A stretch of 64,000 nucleotides of DNA. Source: Ruixingdingia sedimenti (lineage in GTDB: Bacteria > Pseudomonadota > Alphaproteobacteria > Rhodobacterales > Rhodobacteraceae). Numbering within the stretch: position 1 is the stretch's first letter; every line of letters begins with the position of its first letter. Where the stretch lies: positions 33,034-97,033 of the forward strand of contig NZ_JAVKPH010000015.1 of the NCBI RefSeq assembly GCF_031432425.1. The letters run 5' to 3'. The translations under genes were made by a program, and so were the position numbers. The notes under the pieces were generated by a model. It saw nothing but the letters and a program-made list of their open reading frames with translations. It was not told the DNA's origin and made no database searches. This document shows, piece after piece, positions 41,819-51,132 of the stretch.

Positions 41819-42757
41819 ATGTCACGATACCTCGTCACCGCAGCGGCCCAGATGGGGCCGATCGCGCGGTCCGAAACCCGCAAGGATACCGTCCGCCGCC
41901 TGATCGAGATGATGCGAGAGGCGAAATCGCGCGGCGCGGAAGTGGTGGTCTTTACCGAACTGGCGCTGACCACCTTCTTTCCCCGCTGGCTGATCGAGGA
42001 CGAAGCCGAACTCGACAGCTATTACGAGGCCGAAATGCCCGGCCCCGAAACGCAGCCGCTGTTCGACGAGGCCGCAAGGCTCGGCATCGGGTTCTACATC
42101 GGCTATGCGGAACTGGTGATGGAAGGGGGGGTGAAGCGGCGCTTCAACACCTCGATCATCGTGGACCAGAAGGGCAGGATCATTGGCAAATACCGCAAGG
42201 TCCACCTGCCCGGCCACAAGGAACCGCAACCCGGCCGCACCCATCAGCATCTGGAAAAGCGGTATTTCGAACCGGGCGACATGGGTTTTCCCGTCTATCG
42301 CGGCTTCGGCGGGGTGATGGGCATGTGCATCTGCAACGACCGCCGCTGGCCCGAAACCTACCGGGTGATGGGCCTGCAAGGGGTGGAAATGGTCATGTTG
42401 GGCTACAACACCCCCTTCGACCATACCGGGCACGAGGCGGTGAACAGCCTGACCCTGTTCCACAACCACCTGTCCATGCAGGCCGGCGCCTACCAGAACG
42501 CCACCTGGGTCGTGGGCACCGCCAAATGCGGCACCGAGGAAGGCTCGAAAATGGGCGGGCAGAGCGTGATCGTCGCACCGTCGGGCGAGATCGTGGCGCA
42601 GGCCTTTACCGTGGAGGATGAGGTGATCACCGCGAAATGCGACCTCGACATGGGCAAGGCGTACCGCGAGACGATCTTCAACTTCGCGCTCCACCGCCGC
42701 CCCGAGGCCTACAAGCTGATCGTCGAGCGCACCGGCGCCATCCCCCCGGCGGAATGA
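41819..42757 (+). CDS. N-carbamoyl-D-amino acid hydrolase-like nitrilase-family enzyme
   Basis: A 312-residue carbon-nitrogen hydrolase. The catalytic triad is visible: Glu in VVFTELAL, Lys in KYRKVHLPGH, and Cys in MCICNDRRWPETYRVMGLQG. The CNDRRWPE stretch and length match N-carbamoyl-D-amino acid amidohydrolases (about 304). The ATG has AGGGGGA upstream. It sits 13 bases before the hydantoinase gene, so the pair would convert 5-substituted hydantoins or dihydropyrimidines to amino acids. Confidence 0.87.
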   Translation: MSRYLVTAAAQMGPIARSETRKDTVRRLIEMMREAKSRGAEVVVFTELALTTFFPRWLIEDEAELDSYYEAEMPGPETQPLFDEAARLGIGFYIGYAELVMEGGVKRRFNTSIIVDQKGRIIGKYRKVHLPGHKEPQPGRTHQHLEKRYFEPGDMGFPVYRGFGGVMGMCICNDRRWPETYRVMGLQGVEMVMLGYNTPFDHTGHEAVNSLTLFHNHLSMQAGAYQNATWVVGTAKCGTEEGSKMGGQSVIVAPSGEIVAQAFTVEDEVITAKCDLDMGKAYRETIFNFALHRRPEAYKLIVERTGAIPPAE

Positions 42758-42770
42758 AAGGAACCTGACC

Positions 42771-44225
42771 ATGAGCACCGTGATCAAGGGCGGCACCATC
42801 GTCACCGCCGACCGGACCTATGCCGCCGATGTGCTGGTCGAAGGCGGGGTCATCACCGCCATCGGGCCGGACCTGAAGGGCGACACCGTGATCGACGCCG
42901 AGGGCGCCTATGTCATGCCCGGCGGCATCGACCCGCATACGCATCTGGAAATGCCCTTCATGGGCACCGTCACCGCCGAAACCTGGGAAAGCGGCACCTT
43001 CGCCGCCGTGTCGGGCGGCACGACGCTGGTGGTGGACCACATCATCCCCGGCGAGGGCGGCATGCTGCCCGCGCTGGACACCTGGCTGGAACGCGCGACC
43101 CGGCAGGCCAGTTGCGACTACAGTTTCCACATGTCGGTCACCGGCTGGTCGGAACGGATCTTTGACGACATGGCCGCGGTGGTGGACCGGGGCGTCAACA
43201 CCTTCAAGCATTTCATGGCCTACAAGGGCGCGCTGATGGTGAACGACGACGAGATGTTCGCCAGTTTCAGCCGCTGCCGCGATCTTGGCGCGCTGCCCTT
43301 CGTGCATGCCGAGAACGGCGACATGGTGGCGAGCCTTCAGCAACAGTTGCTGGCCGAGGGCAACCGGGGCCCCGAGGCCCACGCCTATTCCCGCCCGCCC
43401 GCGGTCGAGGGCGAGGCGACGAACCGCGCCATCATGATCGCCGATGCGGCCGGGGTTCCGGTATACATCGTTCATACTTCGTCCGAAGAGGCGCACGAGG
43501 CCATCCGCCGCTGGCGGCAGGCGGGCACCCGTGTCTGGGGCGAGCCGCTGATCCAGCACCTGCTGCTGGACGAAGGCGTTTACAACGACCCCGACTGGAA
43601 CTATGCCGCGCAGCGGGTGATGAGCCCGCCGTTCCGCGACCGCAAGCATCAGGACAGCCTGTGGGCCGGCCTTGCCGCCGGGTCGCTGCATGTGGTGGCC
43701 ACCGACCACTGCGCCTTCACCACCGAACAGAAACAGGCCGGGCGCGGCGATTTCACCCGCATCCCCAACGGCACCGGCGGGCTCGAGGACCGGATGCCCC
43801 TGCTGTGGACCTATGGGGTGGAAACGGGGCGGATCACGATGAACGAATTCGTCGCGATCACCTCCACCAATATCGCGCAGATCCTGAACATCTATCCCCG
43901 CAAGGGCGCGGTGATGGTGGGGACGGATGCCGATCTGGTGGTGTGGGATCCGAAGGCCGGCAAGACCATCGCCGCCGCCACGCAGAAATCCATCATCGAC
44001 TACAACGTGTTCGAGGGATGGAAGGTGACGGGCCTGCCGCGCTACACGCTGTCGCGCGGGGATGTGGTCTGGGGGCCGGGCGTGGATGCGCCGCAGCCCG
44101 GCCGCGGCCGGCACGTCACCCGCCCGGCCTTCCCGGCGGTCAGCCGCGCGCTGTCCACCTGGCGGGAACTGACGGCGCCGCGGCCCGTGGTCCGTTCACC
44201 GGAGTTCATGCCCATCGGGGTGTGA
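42771..44225 (+). CDS. Dihydropyrimidinase / D-hydantoinase
   Basis: A 484-residue cyclic amidohydrolase. Zinc motifs: GGIDPHTHLEMPFMG near 53-67, the carboxylated Lys in FKHFMAYKGAL near residue 150, the His in FVHAENGD and in YIVHTSS, and the Asp in VVATDHCAFT. AAAGGAA precedes the ATG. It opens the ring; the upstream carbamoylase finishes the reaction. The pathway may be reductive pyrimidine breakdown or hydantoin use; no dihydropyrimidine dehydrogenase is in the window. Confidence 0.92.
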   Translation: MSTVIKGGTIVTADRTYAADVLVEGGVITAIGPDLKGDTVIDAEGAYVMPGGIDPHTHLEMPFMGTVTAETWESGTFAAVSGGTTLVVDHIIPGEGGMLPALDTWLERATRQASCDYSFHMSVTGWSERIFDDMAAVVDRGVNTFKHFMAYKGALMVNDDEMFASFSRCRDLGALPFVHAENGDMVASLQQQLLAEGNRGPEAHAYSRPPAVEGEATNRAIMIADAAGVPVYIVHTSSEEAHEAIRRWRQAGTRVWGEPLIQHLLLDEGVYNDPDWNYAAQRVMSPPFRDRKHQDSLWAGLAAGSLHVVATDHCAFTTEQKQAGRGDFTRIPNGTGGLEDRMPLLWTYGVETGRITMNEFVAITSTNIAQILNIYPRKGAVMVGTDADLVVWDPKAGKTIAAATQKSIIDYNVFEGWKVTGLPRYTLSRGDVVWGPGVDAPQPGRGRHVTRPAFPAVSRALSTWRELTAPRPVVRSPEFMPIGV

Positions 44226-44253
44226 GGGCCGCCCGAGATTTGCATCACGCATC

Positions 44254-44470
44254 GGGCCGGGCGGGATCAGGAAACGCACCGCGTTTCCCCCGCCCGTCGC
44301 GCGGCGGTGCAGTAGGAGCGGTGATGCCGGGAAACCCGGCCAGGACAGCGCCTGCCCCGGCGGGCGAGAAGCGCCCGCCATGGGCGGGGCGGGCGCTGGC
44401 CGGGGGCTTCGGGCCCCCGGCCGGGGCAACTCAACTTGTATCGCGATGGCGAAGGCACGCGCCTTCGCCA
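44254..44470. repeat. Family-2 multi-hairpin element (copy C)
   Basis: Same element and orientation as copies A and B, with small changes such as GGAAACGCACCGCGTTTCC. The final TGGCGAAGGC/GCCTTCGCCA hairpin ends at 44470. It lies between the hydantoinase and the convergent MFS gene, only 3.2 kb from copy B. Confidence 0.8.
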
Positions 44471-44492
44471 GAAAAATCATAGGATCGAACAG

Positions 44493-45653
44493 CTACCGCC
44501 ACTGCCGCTCGCTGATCACCAGCGCGGTCAGCGCCACCGCGGCGCAGGCCACCGCGCCGACACCCAGCCAGTCGAGGCCCAGAAGGCTGATCACCCCGCC
44601 CCCGATCGCCGCCCCGAAGGCCAGCCCGAGGTAGTTGGAGGTCGCGTTCAGCCCCAGCATGATCGTCCCGCGCTCCGGCATGCGTTCCACCAGCAGCACC
44701 TGCTGCGGCACCAGAAACCCGACCCCGAAGGCCGACCACAGCAGCGTCAGCCCCCCGATCGCCGCCGCCCCCATCGGCGCCCCGGTCAAGAGCGGCAGGG
44801 AAAACAGCGGCAGGAACACCAGCTGCGAGGCGGCGATGCCGAACCGCACCCGCGCCGGGCCGAGCCGCGCGATCACCACGCCCAGAAACAGGCTCGCCCC
44901 GATGCCGCCCAGGCCGTAAAGACCGACCGGCAGCCCCTCATGCGCGCCATGGCGCAGGGCGAGCGGCGCAAGATAGGTATAGACCACGCACATCGCGGTG
45001 ATGTGCAGCATGGTCATCGACACCATCGCCAGCCCCCGCCCGTCGCGCAGCGCCAGCCGCAGCCCGGCGAAGGTCGGCACCGGCGTATCCACCCGCGCGG
45101 GCAGCGTGACGCGGATCGCCGCCATCGCCGCCAGAACCACCACCACCCCCAGCCAGAAGGCCGCGGGCCAGCCCGCCAGCCCCGCGACCAGCACGGCCAG
45201 CGGCACCCCCGCCGCCTGCGCGATCTGGAACCCGGCAAAGGCGATGGACAGCGCCCGCCCGCGTTCGCCCGCCGGCGCCACCGCATAGGCGACCGAGGCC
45301 GCGACCGGCGAACACAGCGCCGCCCCGAAGGCCGCCAGCACCCGGCCCGCCAGCACCATCCCGATGCCGTCGGCCAGCGCCGACACCACCCCCGCCAGCG
45401 CGATCAGGCCAAGCGAGGCCAGCAGCAGCACCCGGCACGGCAACCGCCCCGTCACCGTCACCAGCAGGGGCGAGGCGACCGCATAGACCGCGGCGTAAAG
45501 GGTGAACACCTGCCCCATCGCCGCCTCCGACACGCCGAGGTCGCCCGCCATCTGCGGCAGGATCCCCACGATCAGAAAGGCGCTGAGCGCCACGCCGAAA
45601 TTGGCGAGCGACAGGCTGATGACCGCGGCCAGCGTGGCACGCGGCAAACTCAT
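44493..45653 (-). CDS. MFS transporter
   Basis: A 386-residue, 12-helix permease of the DHA1-like group. The loop 2-3 region is degenerate (VTVTGRLPCRVLLLASLGLI), and the motif C-like PVAASVAYAVAPAGERGRAL is recognisable. Its start is seven bases after the isomerase stop, so it belongs to the VOC-isomerase-MFS operon. It probably carries the compound those enzymes act on. Confidence 0.85.
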   Translation of the reverse strand: MSLPRATLAAVISLSLANFGVALSAFLIVGILPQMAGDLGVSEAAMGQVFTLYAAVYAVASPLLVTVTGRLPCRVLLLASLGLIALAGVVSALADGIGMVLAGRVLAAFGAALCSPVAASVAYAVAPAGERGRALSIAFAGFQIAQAAGVPLAVLVAGLAGWPAAFWLGVVVVLAAMAAIRVTLPARVDTPVPTFAGLRLALRDGRGLAMVSMTMLHITAMCVVYTYLAPLALRHGAHEGLPVGLYGLGGIGASLFLGVVIARLGPARVRFGIAASQLVFLPLFSLPLLTGAPMGAAAIGGLTLLWSAFGVGFLVPQQVLLVERMPERGTIMLGLNATSNYLGLAFGAAIGGGVISLLGLDWLGVGAVACAAVALTALVISERQWR

Positions 45654-45660
45654 GTCAGGC

Positions 45661-46533
45661 TCACGTCAGGGCCCGCCCCGCTGCCAGCGCCGCGCGCGTC
45701 GTCTCGCCCGCCCGGCGGCCGAGATCGGCCGGCGGCAGGTCGAGGTAATGGGCGCTCGACGGTTCCGGCCCGATGCTGTCCAGCGCCGGGTTGTTGCGCA
45801 GGGCGGCGGCGGTGATACGGGCGACGGGCAGCGCGCCCTCGCCGGGCAGTTCGCGGCCGTTGGCGGTCAGGTCGGCGAACGGGTCCGCAGGCCGCGCCGC
45901 ATCGCGGGCATCGGCCAGTTGCAGCGCGGTGCACCGCCCCGGATGGCGGGCCAGCAGCGCCAGATCGGCCTCCAGATCCTGCGTCGCGCGGCACAGGTGC
46001 CAGGTATCCAGCACCAGCCCCGAATTCGCCGCCCCCGCGCCTTCCAGCACCGCCAGCGCCTCGGCCAGCGTACGCAGCCCGGCATAGGGCATGAACTCAA
46101 GCTCCACCACCACGCCCTGATCGGCGGCGCGGGCGCAGAAGGCGGCAAAGGCCGCGATCACCTCGTCCATCGGCAGCGTGCCGTGGCCGAACATCGGCAC
46201 CGCCACCAGCCGGCCGAGCCCGAGCGCCCCGCACATGTCCAGACACTCGCTGGCCGAGAACGAAAACCGCGCGTGATAGCGGGCATACATGGGCGAATCC
46301 TGCGGGGGCAGCCAGACCGGGGCCCAGCTGGTCATCCCGTCCAGATGCGTCAGCGCCACCCCGCGGTCCGCCGCGATCCCCCGGATCGCCGCCGCATCCA
46401 GCCCCCGGTCGGCCAGCTGGCGCACCGTCAGCGGGCTGATCGTCAGCCCGTCGAATCCCGCCGCCTGCGCGATCTGCACCTGCACCGCATAGTCCAGCGA
46501 CCCGAGCACCCCGGGCCAGAGTATCTGACGCAT
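45661..46533 (-). CDS. Sugar phosphate isomerase/epimerase-like TIM-barrel protein
   Basis: A 290-residue xylose-isomerase-like barrel. Metal-ligand positions are suggested by VVVELEFMPYAG (Glu), VLDTWHLCRA (Asp, His) and ALQLADARDA. Relatives include 3-dehydroshikimate dehydratases and inositol enzymes, so the substrate is open. It lies between VOC and MFS genes on one strand with gaps of 11 and 7 bases. Confidence 0.78.
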   Translation of the reverse strand: MRQILWPGVLGSLDYAVQVQIAQAAGFDGLTISPLTVRQLADRGLDAAAIRGIAADRGVALTHLDGMTSWAPVWLPPQDSPMYARYHARFSFSASECLDMCGALGLGRLVAVPMFGHGTLPMDEVIAAFAAFCARAADQGVVVELEFMPYAGLRTLAEALAVLEGAGAANSGLVLDTWHLCRATQDLEADLALLARHPGRCTALQLADARDAARPADPFADLTANGRELPGEGALPVARITAAALRNNPALDSIGPEPSSAHYLDLPPADLGRRAGETTRAALAAGRALT

Positions 46534-46544
46534 TCCCGCCTCCC

Positions 46545-47078
46545 CTATCGCAGTTCGCTGAAATCCCGCCAGGGCCGCGTGCCGTCCCAGCCCACCGCGG
46601 CCTCGCGGATGCGGGCAAAGACCTCGGCCTTGCCATGGGTGCCCTCGATCAGTTCGATCATCACGTCATCCGGCCCGCCGGGTTCGTAGAAATGGATGCG
46701 CGCCGGGCTGCCCACGGTGCAGGACATGATCGGCGCCATGCCCATCGCCGCCGCGCGCGCGGTCACGGTGTCGAAGTCCATCGTCATGATGCCGAAATGG
46801 TGGAACCCTTCGCGCCCCGAGGCGAGGAAGTCGTTGTAGACGGATTTCGCGTCGTTCTTGGGGGTGATCAGTTCCACCTGCAACGGCCCGCTGTTGGCCA
46901 GCGCCACCGTGACATCGACCCCGCAGGGTTCGCCCCGATAGGTGAAATCGCCGAACACCAGCCCGTCGCGGATGAACCACGGCCCGATGCCGAGCTTTTC
47001 GGTCCAGTGGCGCAAGGCGGCGTCGAAGTCGCGGACGATGTAGCCGGCCTGGCAGACGTCTCCGAAAATGCGGCTCAT
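46545..47078 (-). CDS. VOC-family protein
   Basis: A 177-residue VOC protein resembling the methylmalonyl-CoA epimerase/glyoxalase group: AGYIVRDFDAALRHWTEKLG at the N-terminus and HHFGIMTMDFDTV and VMIELIEGTHG in the second module. It is the first gene of the operon with the isomerase and MFS. The partly palindromic GTTGCA..TGCAAC lies upstream at 47231-47257. Confidence 0.8.
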   Translation of the reverse strand: MSRIFGDVCQAGYIVRDFDAALRHWTEKLGIGPWFIRDGLVFGDFTYRGEPCGVDVTVALANSGPLQVELITPKNDAKSVYNDFLASGREGFHHFGIMTMDFDTVTARAAAMGMAPIMSCTVGSPARIHFYEPGGPDDVMIELIEGTHGKAEVFARIREAAVGWDGTRPWRDFSELR

Positions 47079-47548
47079 CAGGGCGATCCTTTCATGCCTG
47101 GGGGACGTTGCGTCAGGCAATCACGGGCGGCGCTGGCGGAAAGTCCCCACCCTGCGGGACAGGCGGGCGGAAAGGGCTGCCGGGCCGGGGCCGCTGGATG
47201 GGCGGGATGCGGCCAGGGCGGCGCAATCCCGTTGCAAAGCTGCACGGGGTATGCAACCTTAGGTAGAACGCTCGCACCGCACTGCGGGTGTTCCCGCCGT
47301 CAGGTCCGCATTTTCGGGCCGCGGCACCGGGCCCCCCAGTATGCCCGGATCGGCCGCGCACTGCACCTCCGGGGGCGTGGCTTTTCGGTTCGGGGCTGCT
47401 CCCTCCCGGACCTGACCCTGCGCCGGGCAACAGTCCGGCGCAGGGTGTTTCGCGTGGCCGGGGCCCATCGAGATTCGGCCGCGCCGCTCTGGCTGGCGAA
47501 GGCGCGTGCCGTCGCCCGGCCAGACCATGGGCCGGATCCCGATCCGGC
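47079..47548. other. 470-bp non-coding region between two minus-strand operons
   Basis: No convincing gene is present; frames crossing it are Pro/Arg-rich and unconserved in type. It contains the inverted repeat GTTGCA-N15-TGCAAC (47231-47257) that could control the VOC operon, a strong hairpin at 47415-47446, and at 47490-47520 a GCGAAGGC-like hairpin reminiscent of family 2. Some internal 60-100 bases are unexplained. Confidence 0.55.
47415..47446 (-). terminator. 12-bp perfect stem-loop, candidate terminator of the acyl-CoA synthetase operon
   Basis: ACCCTGCGCCGG (47415-47426) pairs with CCGGCGCAGGGT (47435-47446) around an eight-base loop. It lies about 100 bases beyond the SnoaL-like stop. 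The T-rich side (GTTT) is on the plus strand, so the direction is uncertain. Confidence 0.5.
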
Positions 47549-48022
47549 CTAATCCTTGGGGCCGATCATGTCGAGATAGGGGAACCGCTCGCCCGAGGCC
47601 CAGACCAGCCGCCCGCCGACCTTGGCGAAACGCCAGCCCTGCGGCGTGCGGCGGTAGCTGTGGAAATACCAGCCGCCGATATCGGCATGCCGCCCGGGGT
47701 CGCCCCCGCGCAGCACGTGGAAACCAGCATAGTAGATGCGTCCCCGGGCGGTATCGCCGTCGATGGTGATCGCATGCTGGCCCAGAAGATGCTGGCAGAT
47801 CGAATAATCCTTCAGGATCTCGGCCCCGAAGGCCGCCAGTTCCGCCTTGGGCACGCGCCGTTCGGGGGTGATGTAGACCCCGTCCTCGGTGAACAGTTCG
47901 GCCCAGGCGGCAAAGTCGCCCTCGTCCACGCAGCGGGTATAGGCGGCGGTCAGTTCGCGAATCGCCTCGCGGTCGACCAGCCACTGGACCCGCGCCTCCA
48001 GCCCCTCGGGTATCTCTGTCAT
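47549..48022 (-). CDS. SnoaL-like (NTF2 superfamily) protein
   Basis: A 157-residue protein of the SnoaL/ring-hydroxylating-dioxygenase beta-like fold: WLVDREAIRELTAAYTRCVD, then FAAWAELFTEDGVYI, and WYFHSYRRTPQGWRFAKVGG. It follows the acyl-CoA synthetase by 11 bases on the same strand. Members of this fold act as isomerases, dehydratases or accessory subunits; the exact job is unknown. Confidence 0.78.
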   Translation of the reverse strand: MTEIPEGLEARVQWLVDREAIRELTAAYTRCVDEGDFAAWAELFTEDGVYITPERRVPKAELAAFGAEILKDYSICQHLLGQHAITIDGDTARGRIYYAGFHVLRGGDPGRHADIGGWYFHSYRRTPQGWRFAKVGGRLVWASGERFPYLDMIGPKD

Positions 48023-48033
48023 CGCATGTTTCC

Positions 48034-49566
48034 TCAGATCTGCCGCGTGCGGCCCTGCCAGTAGGGATCGCGCAGCTTGCGCTTGAAGATCTTGCCGCTG
48101 TCCTCGCGCGGCAGGCTGGCGTGGAACTCGATCCGTTTCGGCACCTTGTAGCCGGTCAGCCGGGCGCGCAGGAAATCGCGCAGCGCCTCGGCATCGGGGC
48201 TGGCGCCGGGGCGGGGCTGGACGGCGGCGATCAGGGTTTCGCCCATCTCGTCGTCGGGGATGCCGAAGACGGCGCAGTCCTGCACCTCGGGATGGGTCAG
48301 CAGGACGGATTCGGTTTCCGCCGGATAGATGTTCACGCCGCCGGAAATCACCATGTCGCGCTTGCGGTCGCAGAGGAACAGATAGCCGTCCGCGTTGACA
48401 TAGCCCACGTCGCCGATGGTGATCAGCCCGTCGCGTTCGCAGGCGCGGCGGTCGTCGTCGCGCCCGACATAGGTGAAATCGCCATAGGCGGCGTTGCGGG
48501 CATAGATCTCGCCCACCTCGCCCGGGGGCAGATCCTGCCCTTCGGGGCCGACGATGGCATAGCGCGTGCCCTCCAGCGGCCGGCCGACGGTGCCGGGATG
48601 GCGCAGCCAGTCCTCCGACGAGGCAAAGAAGGTCACGCCCATTTCCGTGCCGCCATAGACATCGCCGATGATCGGCCCCCACCAGTCGATCATCTGGCGC
48701 TTGACCTCGGGCGGGCACGGGCCCCCGGTATGGCTGACCTTGCGCAGCGAGGACATATCGTATTTGCGCCGCACCTCTTCGGGCAGCTTCAGCAGCCGCA
48801 CGAAATGGGTGGGCACCATGGCGACATGGGTGATCTTGTGTTCGTCGATCAGTTTCAGCACGGTTTCGGCGTCGAACCGGGGCAGCAGGACGGCGATGTC
48901 GGCCTCGTTCACCGCGGCGCGGCCCGATGCGTCGGGCATCGCGTGATAAAGCGGCCCCAGAACCAGCGCCCGCGTGCCCGGCCCGATGCCGAACACCAGC
49001 CGCTGGAACTTGACGAACTGCGCCAGTTGATCGGCGTTCATCGCGGGCTTGCGCACCGCCTTGGGCCGCCCCGTGGTGCCCGAGGTGTAAAGGATCGCCT
49101 CGCGCGGGGGGCGGGGCGGCTGGTCCCAGGGCGCGAATCCCGCCACCCATTCGGTCCAGACACGCGCATGGGGAAAGGCCCGCCGCGCCTCTGCCAGCGC
49201 GGGGCAGGTGTCGGGGGTGTTGCCCTCGGTCGGGACCAGAAAGACCTCCATCCCCGGCGGGATCGCATCGGCGACGCCAAGCAGGATGTCGGCATGCGCG
49301 ACGATGGCGCGGGGTTTCGAATCCGCCAGCACATAGGCGATCTCGTCGGACTTGTTGTGCCAGTTCAGCGGCACCGGATAGACCCCGATGGTCGAGGCGC
49401 CGCGGCTGGCCTCGAAAAAGGGAAAGTCGTTGCGCATCAACAGCGCGACCGCATCGCCCTCGCCCCATCCCATCGCGTCGAACCCGCGCGCGGCCCGCAG
49501 GCCCTGCGCGAACAGATCCTCGCGCCGCATCATCCCCTCGCCGATGATGACCACATCCCTGAGCAT
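48034..49566 (-). CDS. AMP-binding acyl-CoA synthetase
   Basis: A 510-residue adenylate-forming ligase. The P-loop-like motif ILYTSGTTGRPKAV is near residue 165, then YGGTEMGV and GDVGYVNADGYLFLCDRKRD, and the catalytic Lys in PREDSGKIFKRKLRDPYW. It activates a carboxylic acid to its CoA ester. With the SnoaL-like, VOC and TIM-barrel genes downstream it suggests a pathway for a cyclic or aromatic acid. Its start lacks a strong Shine-Dalgarno (GGGGAAAAG). Confidence 0.87.
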   Translation of the reverse strand: MLRDVVIIGEGMMRREDLFAQGLRAARGFDAMGWGEGDAVALLMRNDFPFFEASRGASTIGVYPVPLNWHNKSDEIAYVLADSKPRAIVAHADILLGVADAIPPGMEVFLVPTEGNTPDTCPALAEARRAFPHARVWTEWVAGFAPWDQPPRPPREAILYTSGTTGRPKAVRKPAMNADQLAQFVKFQRLVFGIGPGTRALVLGPLYHAMPDASGRAAVNEADIAVLLPRFDAETVLKLIDEHKITHVAMVPTHFVRLLKLPEEVRRKYDMSSLRKVSHTGGPCPPEVKRQMIDWWGPIIGDVYGGTEMGVTFFASSEDWLRHPGTVGRPLEGTRYAIVGPEGQDLPPGEVGEIYARNAAYGDFTYVGRDDDRRACERDGLITIGDVGYVNADGYLFLCDRKRDMVISGGVNIYPAETESVLLTHPEVQDCAVFGIPDDEMGETLIAAVQPRPGASPDAEALRDFLRARLTGYKVPKRIEFHASLPREDSGKIFKRKLRDPYWQGRTRQI

Positions 49567-49659
49567 CTTTTCCCCTTCATACGGCTGCCCTGATGGCGGC
49601 ATCGTAGAAAGCGGCGGATGCGCATATGTCCCCTGCGCGAGGGGCGGAACGCCGCCCGG

Positions 49660-50280
49660 TCAGCCGAGCGGGGCGAGCAGCCGGCGCAGCGCGACCAGTG
49701 CGTCACCCTCGCGCCAGATCTCTTCGCCGATGCAGAAGAAATCGGTAACGGGGGCAAGGCTTTCGACCAGCGCAGGCGTCAGCGCGCCTTCGGCCACCAC
49801 CGGCACCTCGATCATCTCGGACCACCATTCGAACAGATCGCGCCCCGCCACGGTCCCGTCGCCAAGCGGCGTCGCGCCCACGGGGCCGAAGGTCACGTAA
49901 TCCGCCCCGGCCTCTGCCGCGTTGATGCCCTCGTGCCGCGTCGCGCCGCAGAAGGTGCCGACGATGGCGTCCTGCCCCAGATCCTTGCGCACCTTGCGCA
50001 TCGACCGCGCGCCATCGGTCAGATGCACCCCGTCAAGCCCGAGGCGTTCGACCAGAAGGACATGTTTCTCGATCACCAGCGCCACGTCGCGGGCATGGGC
50101 CACCTCGCGCAGCGCATCCGCCGCGCGGGCCACGCGGTCCTCGTCCCCGGTGGCGAGCGCAAGGCGCAGGCAGGCGACATCCGCCCCGTCCAGCACCGCC
50201 GCCAGACGGTCGGGAAAGCTGTCCAGCGCGAAATCCGGCGGGGTGACGAGGTAAAGCTGCGGGCGTTCGGCGTCGGCCAT
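49660..50280 (-). CDS. ThiE-like TIM-barrel protein
   Basis: A 206-residue protein related to thiamine phosphate synthase: LYLVTPPDFALD at the N-terminus, GLDGVHLTDGARS, and GADYVTFGPVGATPL. In true ThiE the central motif reads like INDRVDLA..GVHLGQxD; here the NDR is replaced by EKH and the GQxD by TDGA. Ligands of the pyrophosphate and metal may thus be altered, so the enzymatic assignment is uncertain. A lone gene. Confidence 0.65.
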   Translation of the reverse strand: MADAERPQLYLVTPPDFALDSFPDRLAAVLDGADVACLRLALATGDEDRVARAADALREVAHARDVALVIEKHVLLVERLGLDGVHLTDGARSMRKVRKDLGQDAIVGTFCGATRHEGINAAEAGADYVTFGPVGATPLGDGTVAGRDLFEWWSEMIEVPVVAEGALTPALVESLAPVTDFFCIGEEIWREGDALVALRRLLAPLG

Positions 50281-50406
50281 TCCTTGGGCTCCATGTCCAT
50301 CTTCGGGCTGTCATAGCGGTGATTCCCGCGCTTGACCATCGCCCCATGCGTTGCCATTCGCCGCGCGCCGCCGTATGCCCGCGCCCAACGCCATCAGGGG
50401 CCCGCC

Positions 50407-51129
50407 ATGATCCCGCCGACCTTCGTGCTTGTCCGCCCGCAGATGGGCGAAAACATCGGCGCCGCCGCGCGGGCGATGCTGAACTTCGGGCTGGACGGGA
50501 TGCGCATCGTCGCCCCCCGCGACGGCTGGCCGAACCCCAGGGCCGTGGCGATGGCCAGCGGGGCGGGGCGGCTTCTGGATCACGCGGGGGTCTTTCCCGC
50601 GCTGGCCCCGGCGCTGGCCGATTGCCACTATGTCTACGCCACCACCGCCCGCCCGCGCGAGCTGACCAAACCCGTGCTGACCCCCGAAGCCGCGATGGCA
50701 GAGGCGCGCGCGTTTGCGGCAGCGGGCAAGAAGGTCGGGTTCCTCTTCGGCCCCGAACGCACGGGGCTGGAAAACGAGGATGTGGCGCTGGCCAATGCCA
50801 TCGTCACCGTGCCGGTGAACCCGGCGTTTCCGTCGCTCAACCTCGCGCAATGCGTGCTGCTGGCGGGTTATGAATGGCGGCGGCAGACCGAAGGCGCGGT
50901 CCCGGTGCCCGAGGTCGATCTGGCCACCGGGATCGAGGTCGAACGCCTCGGCGATCATTTCGAAGAGAGGCTGGAGGCCGCGGGTTTCTTCTTCCCGCCC
51001 GAGAAGGCCCCGAACATGAAGCTGAACCTGCGCAGCATGTGGGCCCGGCTGCCGCTGACCCGGGCGGATGTGCAGACGCTGCACGGCATGCTGCGGCAGA
51101 TCGCCCGGCGGTTGACGCCGGGCGACTGA
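50407..51129 (+). CDS. TrmJ-like tRNA/rRNA 2'-O-methyltransferase (SpoU family)
   Basis: A 240-residue SPOUT methyltransferase. Motif 1 VLVRPQMGENIGAAARAMLN, motif 2 KVGFLFGPERTGLENEDVAL and motif 3 VPVNPAFPSLNLAQCVLLAG are all visible. The C-terminal extension (RLTRADVQTLHGML-type, DHFEERLEAAGFFFPPEK) matches TrmJ, which methylates position 32 of tRNA. AGGGG lies upstream of the ATG. The gene ends three bases from the end of proA. Confidence 0.88.
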   Translation: MIPPTFVLVRPQMGENIGAAARAMLNFGLDGMRIVAPRDGWPNPRAVAMASGAGRLLDHAGVFPALAPALADCHYVYATTARPRELTKPVLTPEAAMAEARAFAAAGKKVGFLFGPERTGLENEDVALANAIVTVPVNPAFPSLNLAQCVLLAGYEWRRQTEGAVPVPEVDLATGIEVERLGDHFEERLEAAGFFFPPEKAPNMKLNLRSMWARLPLTRADVQTLHGMLRQIARRLTPGD

Positions 51130-51132
51130 GGA

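Noticed and set aside
47113..47430. 105-codon minus-strand frame in the 470-bp gap
   Set aside because: Pro/Gly/Arg-rich, no family, and it includes the inverted repeat proposed as regulatory.
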